Part shown: in pieces, positions 26,493-38,345 of the stretch
Layout of the letters: each line of letters begins with the position of its first letter
How positions within the stretch are numbered: position 1 is the first letter of the stretch
Assembly (NCBI GenBank): GCA_029706075.1
Contig: JAINUG010000037.1
Coordinates: 3,399,127 to 3,463,126 of the forward strand
Reading direction: 5' to 3'
DNA: 64,000 nt
DNA from: Aldrovandia affinis
Lineage: Eukaryota > Chordata > Actinopteri > Notacanthiformes > Halosauridae
The notes under the pieces: generated by a model
The model's input: the letters and a program-made list of their open reading frames with translations, nothing else
Databases searched by the model: none
Told to the model about the DNA's origin: nothing
Program-made: the position numbers and the translations under genes

Positions 26493-26690
26493 AATACATT
26501 AATTGTGTGCCAGATGCCCTTATTCTTAAAGTTAACATTATACATGTACACAGCTGGGTATAACGATAACAAAAAATAATCTGAAATAATTCAGTATCTC
26601 GTTCAAGGGCATAAAAGCCCACCTGAGGTTCAAACATGTAATCTTCCGTTTCCAAACAGTTCCTGAACCACTATGCCCCCCTGTAGTCCA
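26493..26690 (-). mobile_element. Degraded L2-tail SINE
   Basis: CAGCTGGGTATAACG, AATTCAGTATCTCGTTCAAGG and CACCTGAGGTTCAAACATGT follow the same order as the 11.8-kb SINE, and GTGTGCCAGATGCCCTTATT is a decayed tail. Confidence 0.6.
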
Positions 26691-29600
26691 GACAAACCTA
26701 ATTACACCAGGTGTTGTGCTACCACATAGTCAGTGAAGAGTATTATAATGACCACTGCACATTTATACATCTTGGCTTGAATTTAGATGTTTAATATCTA
26801 TTCAAAAACATGCAGTGCTTGTTAAAAACCTTACTTGCAGCACAGTATCTCAAATTTGAGTGGTACATTCATGCCTATTATATAGTAATGTATTGTAGAA
26901 TTTGTAGTTTCTGAGCAGTATAGCTAAATCTAATTGTGTTGTCATGAATTATTGAAAACTATTTTATGGAGCTTTCGCTAGTGGAGAATACCAAGCACAG
27001 TGTGTGCTCAAGATCAAATGGAGTGCAGAGCAATAAGAACTGAATCAATACTAAATGGATTCTGACCAAAAGTATGACATTTTCCAAAACTCTAACAGAC
27101 ATTCTGATAAATATGTAAAATAAATAAAACATTACAAAACAGAATTGGGTTTTGGTGGGAAAACAACACAGATACTCTTGAAAAGAGTGTCTCCAAATTG
27201 TGTTGGTCCATCCATTTCAACACCATGTTATGGGCACATTCCAAAATGGCTGTAGAGAAAGTGGGAAAACTGATCATATTTCAGGAGGGCGTTCAATGAG
27301 AAGATATTGAATCTGTCGTTTTGAAATTATATAAAATGCCAGATCCATAAGCATTTTATTGGTTTGTTCTCTCTTTCTATGAATTCCATATCAATACAAT
27401 CCCCTAGGCGTAATACTGCATACAGTTCATGTACCCAAGGCTTACTCATTGTGTTGTACATGAACTCATAAGTGAAACTTGATCACAGACATTGATCAGA
27501 TAATAAAGATTAACCTAAGTAATGTCCCTGCACTGTTTATCCCAAGTTCTCTTGTTTTCAAGTCTTTTTGAAAGCCTTTTTACTAAACCACAAATATTCC
27601 TACAGTATGATAATTACATTTTTGTATCCCAAAGAAATCAATTTATTACCATTGGAACTGTTAATCAAAGCTGCATGGAGAGGAAGTAGTCAGTGTATAC
27701 AATGTTATGATGCTAAACCTGATGGAAACTGTGTAATTGATCAATGCATAAAAGGGTACAGTATACCACAAGAATGTCCAGGTGTTGTCAGAGGTCAAAA
27801 TCTCAAAAACCTTGAGCTTTTAGTCCCCAATTTACAATGCTAACATTAGCTAAGGAGTTAGCACCACTATTAACTTGTTCTAGCCCCTCGGCTACAATAT
27901 GAGTCCCACAAACTAGCAAGCAGGCTTTATGCATCATTAGGTAACTAATCTAGCTGGCTAGCTATCCAAGTTAGCTCACTACAACAATGTACTGTACTTT
28001 GCTAGTTTACAAGTTTGTTAAGTTTAACATTAAGGCCATTAATGTTAGCTAGCTAGCTAACTTTATCGCTGTTAACTTACATATTTTTTTATCTTACCCT
28101 TCATTGCTAACATTACTTTGAGCTAATCTTGACTCAAGCAAACAGTCTTTTTGTTATAATTATGTCTGTGTTCTTGACAACAAGGATGTGACTGGAATAA
28201 ATGTCAAATGTACAAATATCTCTACATATCAAATATCGCCATCTACTGTGCAAGTAATGAATGCTTTCATCTCTTCCTGAACCTGGCAAAATGAGGAACT
28301 ATATTTCTTGCTGGATTTGCTAAATATGATCATTTTTATATGATAATGATTAGACTTTTTCCCCTACCTCGCTGGCCTATAACCTCATGTGAGCTATGTT
28401 GTGAAGTAAAGTCAATAACCATTTTAAATACTCTTAAAAGTATGTTCTTAACTTTGAGTTTTAATTTAACAAGTGTTATGTTAACACAACTAACACAACC
28501 TTTTTATAATTAATCTGAGGACTGTAAATAGATCTAGTCCTACCTCACTGCCTTTTTAAAAGAAGTACAATGTTCCTACTTGTGAAATGTTGACTCATAG
28601 AATCAAACACACATTTGGGTGGCTGTAAACCTTTCTAAGTGCTGACATTATCTTCTTTGCTTTTAAGCACCAAATGTTTTAAAATCAGGTAGAAATTCTG
28701 TATTTGACTTATATAGCTTATATTTACTCTTGATTCAAATATTAGGCAGTGGTATAAATCACAAATCATTCATACTATAAATAGTCTATATCTATTAAGT
28801 TCATTCACTAAAAAAAATAACATGATCCCATTAAATCATAAAATCATAAAATATTAAATCATTTAAATAAGTAACTTGTGCTCTGATACATTGGTACTTT
28901 CTGAATACATGTCTCTGAATTTAAGTCATGTCTATGCAATTCAGAGTCTTGTTATGTGAAGTTAAAGAAGGAGCAGAGTTTGCTTTTCTGGACAGATAAA
29001 GTCAAGTTTTTTGGGGACAAAATTATTTTCCAATGACCAAAAATTTAAAACTGTCAAAAATTTTAAGAAAAAATAACAGATTGAAAAAGCTAGTTATTCG
29101 TTTTCTACAGAATCTCTCCACTCTACTGAATGTGTCTATAAAATTCAGAGAGAAAAGTAGGTTGCTAAAATGCACTTAATTTGGCATGATAGATTGAGTC
29201 CATGCTTCAGTGACTGTAATTGAATCTGTGACCTATTTCTTTAGAAGAAAATTGTCTCTTGGGATTTTGTCACTATACATTATAATGAAATCCAATAGAC
29301 TGTCACAAAATTTGTACATTTTCAACTAACTTAACATCCTCCTTTTCCATTTCTACATATTTTCGGTGATACTTATTTGCATAAGGGATTATTAGCATGT
29401 TGTCAGGCCAAGATATAAAAGTATCTGTTCATAAGATGAGTTTAAAACAAACATAACAGTATTTCTTCCGTTTTTTTGGAGTTAATACACAACACTCAGT
29501 AATAGCTGCATTATTTCATTAGTAATGAACAGTGATCTTCTACTACAGTGTTAACCTAGTAGATTTTCCCTATGACTGCATTAAATCCCACCCAAATGGA

Positions 29601-30589
29601 ACAAACAACAAAAATCGACCATGCCTCTGAATGATTTAGCACAAACCTAAACCATTCAGAACTCATAATGAACAATGTAATTGCAGTGCTTTTTTCTATT
29701 TTAATTTATATTTAATGTGTCAAAGGCACTGTGTATACATGCAAAACATGTACTTTACAGTTCATGAGAGTAATGACTATGTACTGTACATTACACAATC
29801 AGATAATAAGAAAATAGACCAAATATAACAAACACAATCTGTGGAGAATCAATGTTACAAGATAGGCTGAACTGCTGGAACTGATTCAACTCACTTAATT
29901 ACAAAGATGCACTGTAACAGACATCATCCAGCAAAGCTGCTGTCTACCCAACGTCAGAGGTGAAACAACAGAACCTAGCATAACACTGTAGGTAGGAAAT
30001 GTTTGTTCAGTAAATAAAGAATACCTCTAAAACATACATCTTCATATGGTCATCAAAAATATAAATCATGAATATTACAGTGGTTGTTCACAGGAACAAA
30101 CAATCAATGAGTGAGTGATGGCCATAATTACTTCACTGGCACTGATATTAAACCGTGTAAAAAAAGCAATGACAAAGGATGTAAATTTGTAAAATAAATT
30201 TACTGGACCTAGAATTGACTATCTTCCATGCTAAATGATGTCTATATTGTCAGAAACAAGCCCTCTGCCAGCAATGTGTAGTGTTTTACAGACTTGTTCT
30301 GAGGAAGGAACAGCTGGGCTGAGGACTGGACAACTGGTGAATATTTAATCACTCTTACAATGGACTGGGACAGTGCTCAAGATGGCGAATAAAACTCAAA
30401 CATGGACCAATAGTATTATGTCAACCTAAATGGAGGACACAAGACCTCCTTACCACTGTAGAGTACCAATCGACTTCACTTTCACTCAGTTACTCAATTA
30501 GCCTCGTAAAGTCAACAATGTCAGTAGCCAACAGTACTATTTGTCATACAAACCCAGAGTGAACCGTAAGAAGTAGGCTTGAGCAATAT
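26691..30589. other. AT-rich DNA, no gene seen
   Basis: GTTAGCTAGCTAGCTAAC-type sequence at 27960-28070 occurs also inside the transposons at 12 and 23 kb, hinting at an old element without visible ends. Confidence 0.4.
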
Positions 30590-31090
30590 ATACCGTTGAT
30601 ATCGTTAACCGCGGTATTAAAATGTCCTCACGGCATGCTCTTCAAGACCGTCGAAACATTTCTGGCTATGTTCAATTAAACTGGGATTTTCTCTGTTCGT
30701 TGTTTGTACTGTGGTTTTGAACCGTTGTTAACAGGCAATCTGTTTAGTTGCGTGCTTGAGGAATAATGGGTGGGACTCGTAAGCACCTGGTTTCAGGCCA
30801 TTATTTACAGCTGGTAGTCGGCGCAAGTAATTACCCCCGTGTATGTATTTAAGCACCTCAAGTTCTGGTAAGCGGCAGCTTTCCACGGCAGCCTCACTGT
30901 AGTGTATTTGGCTCTGCATATCGATTACACAGGGATCTACTATCTATCTATCTATGCATCAGAGATTGATTGCTTTTGTCTTACTCTCCTGTACAAAAAG
31001 GTAACCTGCAAAAAGGATTCAGTAAAGAACATAAGTGTTTGAACTCCGGTTTCTCGTGTTTCATTGTGTTATATAATTAAGAACACAACA
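30590..31090. other. Possible repeat remnants: hAT-like start and LTR-like stretch
   Basis: TAGGCTTGAGCAATATATAC followed by CCGTTGATATCGTT resembles the start of fish hAT repeats. 30726-31090 begins TGTTAACA and ends CACAACA, has a TATTTAAG box near 30847 and a CAGTAAAGAACATA stretch, so a solo LTR is conceivable. No target duplication supports it. A short (CTAT)n lies at 30939-30955. Confidence 0.3.
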
Positions 31091-31189
31091 CTCACCATCC
31101 TTGCCTCACCGTACGTAGACTCAGTATACAAAGACATGAGAGTGTGCCTGTAGGAGTCCACCGAGGGAGGTCAGCTAGGGAGTGTTCGC

Positions 31190-31712
31190 CGCATGGTAAA
31201 TACCACAATTTAACTCATCTACTAGATCTCGAATATATACATCTAACACCATGTGCAATCTTCCGATCCCAGTCCGTGTCTCCTCTCCTAGATTCCCTAG
31301 AAGGAGGAGTGCAACTCACACCCGCAACCTCTCCAATCTGATCCACCCTACTAGTTCCACCAATGTAGACTTCCTGGTAGCAGGAGGCCTATGGAACTGC
31401 CACTCCGCTGTCCGGAAGGCTGACTTCATCTCAGCCCAGGCCTCCCTACTCTCTCTACAGTACACTACCACTGACTCTATACATGAATTAACTGTCATCA
31501 CCGCTGCCTACATGTTTTAATTTTAAAAAAATAAAAAAATGAAATACTAACTTTTCTTTCCCTGTATTACAGGTAGGGTGATATGTATTACAGAGTGACT
31601 ACACTGATCTCTTGCACCATGTTTAATCTTACCATGTATAAATGCACTTTTTGCAAGGTGCTCGGGATAAGAGTGTCTGCTAAATGCCTAAATGTAAATG
31701 TGTAAATGTGAT
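31190..31712 (+). pseudogene. L2-like LINE remnant (endonuclease start joined to 3' tail)
   Basis: The plus-strand frame includes RNLSNLIHPTSS followed by GLWNCHSAVRKADFISAQAS (31380-31440), the start of the apurinic-type endonuclease domain of L2-clade LINEs as I know it (GLWNCxSAxxKADFI). The expected remainder of the endonuclease and the whole reverse transcriptase are missing, and the frame ends at 31520. From 31620 the 3' tail follows, AATCTTACCATGTATAAATG then GGGATAAGAGTGTCTGCTAA, ending in short TGTAAA repeats near 31710. A large internal deletion joined both ends. Its tail matches the L2-tail SINEs. Confidence 0.72.
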
Positions 31713-31972
31713 TATAAATGCAGTCTGTCAACTCAAAATGCTTAACAGCACCACTACTGCTTGCATGGTCAGAGAAAAAAAAAGTTGGGCCAGTGTTCCA
31801 CGTGACTTGGCTTTCTGCATGTTAGGATTCAGGAAAATTAAGATTGACATGATGATACTCACCCAATATAGTGAACTTTCATTGTGCACTTTTGAGATTT
31901 TCCAAAATAAGCTATTATTGTAATGAATACCAACTGTGTGCCAAAATATATTACCTAAATTATAGAAATGTA

Positions 31973-32174
31973 CAGTGGGGAAAATAAGTATTTCACCCCC
32001 TGCTGATTTTGTGAGTTTGCCCCCTTACAAAGAAAGGAACGGTCTATAATTTTCATGGTAGGTTCATCTTAACAGTGAGAGACAGAATATATATAAAAAT
32101 CCCAGAAAATCACATTATATGAATTTTAAACATTTATTTGTGTTTTATTGAGGAAAATAAGTATTTCACCCCCT
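31973..32174 (+). repeat. Left terminal inverted repeat of the Tc1-like element (IR/DR type)
   Basis: About 200 bp, matching the complement of 33536-33735. The outer direct repeat is around 31976-32000 and the inner around 32150-32174. Confidence 0.9.
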
Positions 32175-32187
32175 AGCAAAACATGAC

Positions 32188-33371
32188 TCAGTACTTGGTG
32201 GAGAAACCCTTGTTGGCAAGCACAGCGGTCAGACGTTTCTTGTAGTTGGTCACCAAGTTTGCGCAGATCCCAGGAGGGATTTTGGCCCACTCCTCTTTGC
32301 AGATCCTCTCCAAATCCTTAGGGTTTGTAGGTTGTCGCTTGGCAACTCGAAGCTTCAGCTCCCTCCACAGATTCTCTATAGGATTAAGGTCCGGAGACTG
32401 ACTAGGCCACTCCATGACCTTGATGTGCTTCTTCTTGAGCCACTCCTTTGTTGCCTTCCTCCATTTTTTTGTTGCACCCCGTTGACAGAAAATCCGAGGG
32501 GCAATAATTATTTTTCGCTGCGACCGATTCATTTTTGGGTCAGAAAATGGTGCTCCCAGTGTTTTCTTTTGGAAACGGGTCCAAATGGCTCTTTGAGTGT
32601 TATGGGTTGCCGACCCCTGCCTTAGCCGTATGCTTTGGGTCATTGTCATGCTGGAACACCCATCCACGACCCATTTTCAGTGTCCTGGCTGAGGGAAGGA
32701 GGTTCTCACCCAAGATTTCCCGGTACATGGCCCCATTCATCCTCCCCTCGATCCGGTGAAGTCGTCCTGTCCCCTTAGCAGAGAAACAGCCCCAAAGCAT
32801 AATATTTCCACCGCCATTGACGGTGGGGATGGTGTTCTTGGGGTCCAAGGCAGCTTTTTCTTCCTCCAAACACGGCGAGTCGAGTTGATGCCAAAGAGCT
32901 TGATTTTAGTCTCATCTGACCACAGCACTTTCTCCCAAGCCTCCTCTGAATCATCCAGGTGCTCATTGGCAAACTTCAGACGGGCCTGTACATGTGCCTT
33001 CTTGAGCAGGGGACCTTGCGGCCACTACAGGATTTCAATCCATTACGGCGTAGTGTGTTACCAATGGTCATCTTGGTGACTGTGGTCCCAGCTGCCTTGA
33101 GATCATCAACAAGCTCCAGCCGTGTAGTTCTGGGTTGTTCCCTCACCTTTCTCATGATCAGGTTCACTCCACGAGGTGAGATCTTGCGTGGAGCCCCAGA
33201 CCGAGGGAGATTGATGGTCAATTGGTGTTTCTTCCATTTTCTAATTATCGCACCAGCAGTTGACTCCTTCTCACCAAGCTGCTTGCCAATGGTCTTGTAG
33301 CCCATTCCAGTCTTGTGCAGGTCTACAATTTTGTCCCTGATGTCCTTAGACAATTCTTTGGTCTTGCCCAT
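32188..33371 (-). pseudogene. Tc1-like transposase, frameshifted and interrupted
   Basis: The Tc1 transposase cuts and pastes its own element at TA sites. The minus-strand start is at 33371 ([20 protein letters not shown]), followed by a paired-like helix-turn-helix region to about 32976. Later blocks carry the DDE catalytic landmarks: [20 protein letters not shown] near 32925-32870, [15 protein letters not shown] near 32660-32620, and [19 protein letters not shown] near 32410-32350. The protein ends FSTKY at 32188. These blocks lie in different frames, with shifts near 32985 and 32870, and a 158-bp insertion separates the second and third catalytic regions. With the usual family length of about 340 residues, all parts are present but no full-length product is possible. 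Confidence 0.9.
32462..32619 (-). mobile_element. 158-bp insertion with a hAT-like end inside the Tc1 transposase
   Basis: Between the DNDPKHT block and the KEWLKKKH block of the transposase, a stretch foreign to the family interrupts the gene. Read on the minus strand it begins CAGGGGTCGGCAACCC, a terminus typical of hAT-derived repeats. The flanking 8-mers CCTTCCTC (32454-32461) and CCTTAGCC (32620-32627) agree at 5 of 8 positions, fitting a decayed 8-bp hAT duplication. The opposite end (CATTTTTTTG) does not match well, so the assignment is tentative. Confidence 0.55.
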
Positions 33372-33535
33372 TGTGGAGAGGTTGGAATCTGATTCATTGA
33401 TTGATTCTGTGGACAGGTGTCTTTTATACAGGTAACGAGTACTTAATTAGGAGTACTAATTAAGTAAGAGGACTAATCTGTGTGCCTCCTGGTCACATAA
33501 CCGGTCTGTGGGAGCCAGAATTCTTGCTGGTTGGT

Positions 33536-33735
33536 AGGGGGAAATACTTATTTTCCTCAATAAAACACATATAAATGTTTAAAATTCATATAATGTGATT
33601 TTCTGGGATTTTTAAAAATATTCTGTCTCTCACTGTTAAGATGAACCTACCATGAAAATTATAGACCGTTCCTTTCTTTGTAAGGGGGCAAACTCACAAA
33701 ATCAGCAGGGGGTGAAATACTTATTTTCCCCACTA
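33536..33735 (-). repeat. Right terminal inverted repeat of the Tc1-like element (IR/DR type)
   Basis: Complement of the left arm, including both GAAATACTTATTTTCC repeats (near 33541 and 33714). The outermost base is mutated (CACTA instead of CACTG before the TA). Confidence 0.9.
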
Positions 33736-33737
33736 TA

Positions 33738-36700
33738 TGTCTGTCTACTGCAAGTACTGTCTACACAGTATGAAATAGAGTATGAAGCTTTGAAGAAAAG
33801 AATACTTCTACAATATCAGAGGATACTGAATCTACAAGCACTCTATGAATATTGAGATAATAAGAAAGGAGTCAGCACCTGTCAAATGTTTAAAAATAAA
33901 GGGAGAGGAGAAAGAACTCCCAATCTGGGTGGGCCTGGGGCAACTTTTATCTTTGGCAGCAGGCATTCTTCTGATATAATCTTAAATTAGAATTGAACAT
34001 CACTCATTGTTTGTAGAAACGTGAAACATGCAGTTTAAAAATTAGATGTAGCATTTCACCTAGACTTCCTAATGTATGAACCTGCCTAAGCGTAGAAATG
34101 TCTACAGGACTGGAATTCTGTAGTTATTAGTTCACCATAACGTGGGAAGATCCTGCCTTGTATTTCATCATTCTTACACATAAAATACAAGCATGAGCTC
34201 TCTGGTGTATATTCTAGGTCAATTTGAATGCACAGGATCAGGCTTGTGTATGCGTGAGGGCTCGTCTGCTGATGTATGAAGTGACACAAGACTTAATTTG
34301 ATCATAGCCAGCAAAGTTAGCATCTAGTTTAAAGTAGACCTTGATACCTAGCTGATTTAAAATGGCAGGGTAAAAAATATTATTATTATTGTCTTAATTA
34401 CGCCAAGGTAAAAAGGAATTTAGAATAGTCATTTCCACAATGTATTTCTCTTACATTCAGCAAAGTTCAACACAACTAAGTGTTTTCATACTGAAATTAT
34501 CCTTGTCCTATATATTGAAGAAAAAAATTACAGTAAAAAGAAGTTCACATTAAAAAATGAAATAAGATAAATCAACGGACAACGCCGTCCCTTCATTTTA
34601 CATTACATTTTTACATTTTTGGCATTTAGCAGATGCGACTTACAAGATGAAATTGAAGTTATGCAAGTAATCACCAAAACTGTGATGGTTTAATACACTA
34701 AAATGGTTTAATAATGGATGTCGAGGTATCAATATAGGAACAAAATGAGAAAGTTAAATATTAGGCACTTTTCCATACTGTTCTGGTGTAGCTGGCTCAG
34801 CTGGGTTACATATTTGTGTAAGCTGAAATGGTCCCCTGCAGTTATATCCATTATATCAGAAACCAATCTTTTTAAAAAGCCACTGGCATACATGATTATT
34901 TCATCTGAGTCATAGCAGAGCCAACAGAATGGTGTCTAATTATGTCAAGTTTGGAATCTACACAGAACCAAAAGCATATCAGTTATCTCTGTGACGCCTA
35001 GTACATATTAATTAATGCTCCTCCATGTACTCCAGTGTGGTCGAGCAAGACAGAAGCCCACATACATTCCAGGATTGGGTACTGTCCGTGTTCAAAGCCT
35101 CCTCCTATCATGATGTGTTGCTGTACTGTAGGTATTCCCCTATGAGCTGAATTAAACTATTAAAACAGGACCCACCAAGACCAAACAGAAACATCTCCTT
35201 GACCTAGTCTTCAGTTTGGAGAAAACTGCTACAATGTGGAAAATGTACTTTGCATGAACATATATTGAGATACATGACCTTATGTTAAAGCTACTGAGAC
35301 AAAGAACATGTCACCCAGCAGGCATTCAATGAGGAAATACATAGGCATTTACCATCTTCTGGTAGCAGTAACACACCAGCTGATAGGTCCACAAAGCATT
35401 ACTGGCAATTTTGTGGTTTCGACTTATGTATTCATCAGTGAAAACAGGTCTAACTATTTGTTCCAAATAGCAAAAGAGAAGTGAGAGAATGAGTAGAACG
35501 AGTGTAGGGATGGAGAGAAGAGTTAAACCAAGCAGTGAAATTCTGCATTGGATGAAGAGGAGGTAACATGTAAGAAAGAGTATTTCAAAATCCTAATGCT
35601 TTTTGAAATATATTCATTGGAAAAAATACACTGAAATATTTTTTTAACCAGTATCTTGAGAGAATGAGAAAGAAGATGACAAAGCCAGGTGTGATCACAA
35701 AATGTAGTGGTATTATTATTCCCTATTATTGATAAAAAATTAGTTCAAGTGTGTCTCCACTATACTTGGGGATAAAGATTTAGAATTGAACCTAATCAGG
35801 ACGTACGTAAAACGTCTTGATTTAAATGGTTGTAAAGCCCTTTGATCTCTGTCTGCTCCACGGCCTTTTGATGTCATTTCCTTAGCAAGATAGAGAGCAA
35901 GACAGAATTAAAGAAAATAAAATGGAGGCAAAGGAAGCAGTGCCTGGAGGAATCAGAAAGAGCAGCTACGAGCAACATTTACTTTCATCATTTCAGCACC
36001 CCCGAGAACAAAAAATGCAATATGGATATAATCTTCCACTTGACTACTGCTTTCCAAGAAAATTATTGTCCTCATTGTAAAACAGCTTAGAGCTATGGTG
36101 TAAAATGCATTTATTTATTTCCCTGAAAAGAGCAGATTGTCACAATGATTACTCTCCAGAGCAAAAATCTACCTCGACTCACTACCACTGCAGCTTCAAT
36201 TATGCCAAAAAAATATTTTTTAGCAAATCACATACATCCACAGGAATATTACCAGGGCTCCTGACGAGCACTGCTCTTCTTTAATACACATTAAAACGCA
36301 CAGCCTACAAATCTGCTCCCTATAAAAAGCAAGGATATTTATTGACTTTGTTCCATGCCTGTAGCACACAATCAGGCAAACACAAACAAATAAAAGGAAA
36401 AACAAGCAATGCCACATCCTTTTAACTGTATTAAAATGATTAGGGGAGTAAAAAGGGGAGTAAAACAACACCAGCTAGCTGTTGAAGTCCATGCAGGAGG
36501 GCTAAGGAAATAGATTTTTCACCCGCACACAACATCCTGATGTGTCTCTCTCAGCAGGGTCTCAATCCACTTTAATACAATGTCCTTGTTTATCTATGAG
36601 AAGGCATGCCTCGAGCAGCTTTGTAAAATCATTTTAATGGTTTAATGGAAAGTGCAGTGAGCAACAGCATAATATTTTGGCTTGCATGTAGATGGACTTT

Positions 36701-37949
36701 ATTGTGCCTTTCAAAATATGCATTATGTGTTACGTTTACAAATTTGAGAAAACATATTTCAATGCAACTTATTAAATTAATATGTAAATTAATTGTATAT
36801 GACACTTCCAAGGTACTGTTCTGTGTAGTGTGCATTTACAATATGAGACAATCATGTGGTGCATTTATTCTTTGTTAACAGATTTTAAAATTGAACTGTG
36901 TTGAAAAGTTTAAAAAAACTAAAGCAACAACATGTCTATCTACCCCTTACCTTGATGAAAGAACAAACTGCACAATACTAACACCCACTTTGGTCTCCTG
37001 CAGGTAAAACATGTGCAGATTGTTGTAACAGCATGGGATTATCAGAGAAAACAAAAGAAAACAGCATGGGCTTAACCATAGAAATGACAAACAGTGTGTT
37101 CTGAGAGAAAGGACTGCTAAAGAAAGTTGATCAGCCAGGTTTTTTGAATGCACAGTAAACTAGCAGCCAGCATATATTAACTCAGTACTGAGGGATGCTG
37201 CAACTACAGCTAACAGATGGTTTCCAAGGATACTAATTTCTGGTCAGTCGACACCTTTTGACTTGTCATTACTTTGATCATTTGAAGGTACTCATGTGAT
37301 AATTAAGGGTTAATATATTTTCATGGTTATATATCAAATAAATCTGTGAATATATTGGAGTATATTTTCATAGTTTGAATGAAAATCTATTATTTTAGCA
37401 ATAACAGAATGCGTTTATGTTCCTTTGCTATTACACTGTACATAGATAAGACATTCACTATATACTGCGATTCACAAAGTACATTTGTACCCTTTTTCTC
37501 ATTAAACTGTTTGTGAATGAAAAAAGTAACACTGGCGCTAAATTGTGAGTCAAAGTTCATTACAAACGTTGATTGAATCCAGAAGTCAGTCTCTCCGAGC
37601 CAAACCTGCGCTCACAAGCCAAACCCTCACCTCCCCAATGACTTTCAATTACTCTACATGGCTCCACACTGTCCACCTCCCAGACTGTAAAGAAATTCAG
37701 TATTATTCTCAATGACAACCTCTCCTTTACAAAGAACATTCTGCCCATCTGATACTGCGAGTTCTTTCTCAGCAACATCACACACATCCATATGTTTCTC
37801 CTCACCTTTTCTTCACTACTCAACAGCAGTCAATTTTAACAATATACATACAATATAATAATATACAAATATGCAAGGAGAACTGAAAGAATACACAAAT
37901 GTAAAAATTGGATCGCACATTGTAGTTGTTCTGACTGCCATTCGCAGAA
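33738..37949. other. AT-rich DNA apart from an L2 tail fragment
   Basis: No frame with recognisable homology. The L2 tail at 34594-34645 is the only repeat I can name. Confidence 0.4.
34594..34645 (-). mobile_element. Short L2-type tail fragment
   Basis: TTTTACATTACATTTTTACA then GGCATTTAGCAGATGCGACT is the complement of the tail, with part of the GGATA stem-loop deleted. Confidence 0.6.
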
Positions 37950-38345
37950 TCTTTTTTCTTCCTTTTTCTCCCCAGTTTGGAATTGGCAGTTGTGCCTCGA
38001 GTCACCTCTGTGCCACCCATACTGATGCAGGGAGCAGTGTAGCTGAAGTGTGTGCAGTGTGTGCACCTCCGATGGACTCACACAGGATCACGCAGGGCTA
38101 TTTTAGACACCACTGGCCACACAGTGCCACAGGAGAACTGAAGGAGAGGGGCGTGTCTCATTGACAACGCTTGGAAACCTGTGGGTGCCTGGTGTGCATG
38201 GGGTTGGGAGGATCTAAATCAGCTGTAACCCGAGGAACCCTGGCCTACTTAAACCCACCCTACCCCCTTGGCAGGACGAAGCCAACGGTGTCCCACCGCC
38301 GTGGGTTACTGGTCAGTGTGTGCTAACTGCATAGCCAAGGCTCAC
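37950..38345 (-). mobile_element. GC-rich SINE-like segment, probably a diverged relative
   Basis: TTTTTCTCCCCAGTTTGGAATTG at the left resembles the complemented tail of the GC-rich SINEs. It is followed by GC-rich sequence with no open frame of note in an AT-rich setting. Boundaries and family membership are inferred. Confidence 0.35.

Larger units (their letters stand above)
31973..33735 (-). mobile_element. Nearly full-length Tc1-like transposon (1.76 kb)
   Basis: The left end begins CAGTGGGGAAAATAAGTATT after a TA dinucleotide (31971-31972). The right end is its complement, with the last base changed from G to A, followed by TA (33736-33737). TA duplication is the hallmark of Tc1/mariner. 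The inverted repeats are about 200 bp long, and each holds two copies of a GGAAAATAAGTATTTCACCCC-type repeat, one outer and one inner, the IR/DR arrangement known from Sleeping Beauty-type Tc1 elements. The transposase gene lies on the minus strand and is broken. High arm similarity suggests a fairly young copy. Confidence 0.93.

Noticed and set aside
30726..31090. Solo LTR
   Set aside because: TG...CA ends and a TATA-like box are present, but no target duplication or family match could be seen. Kept only as a low-confidence note.
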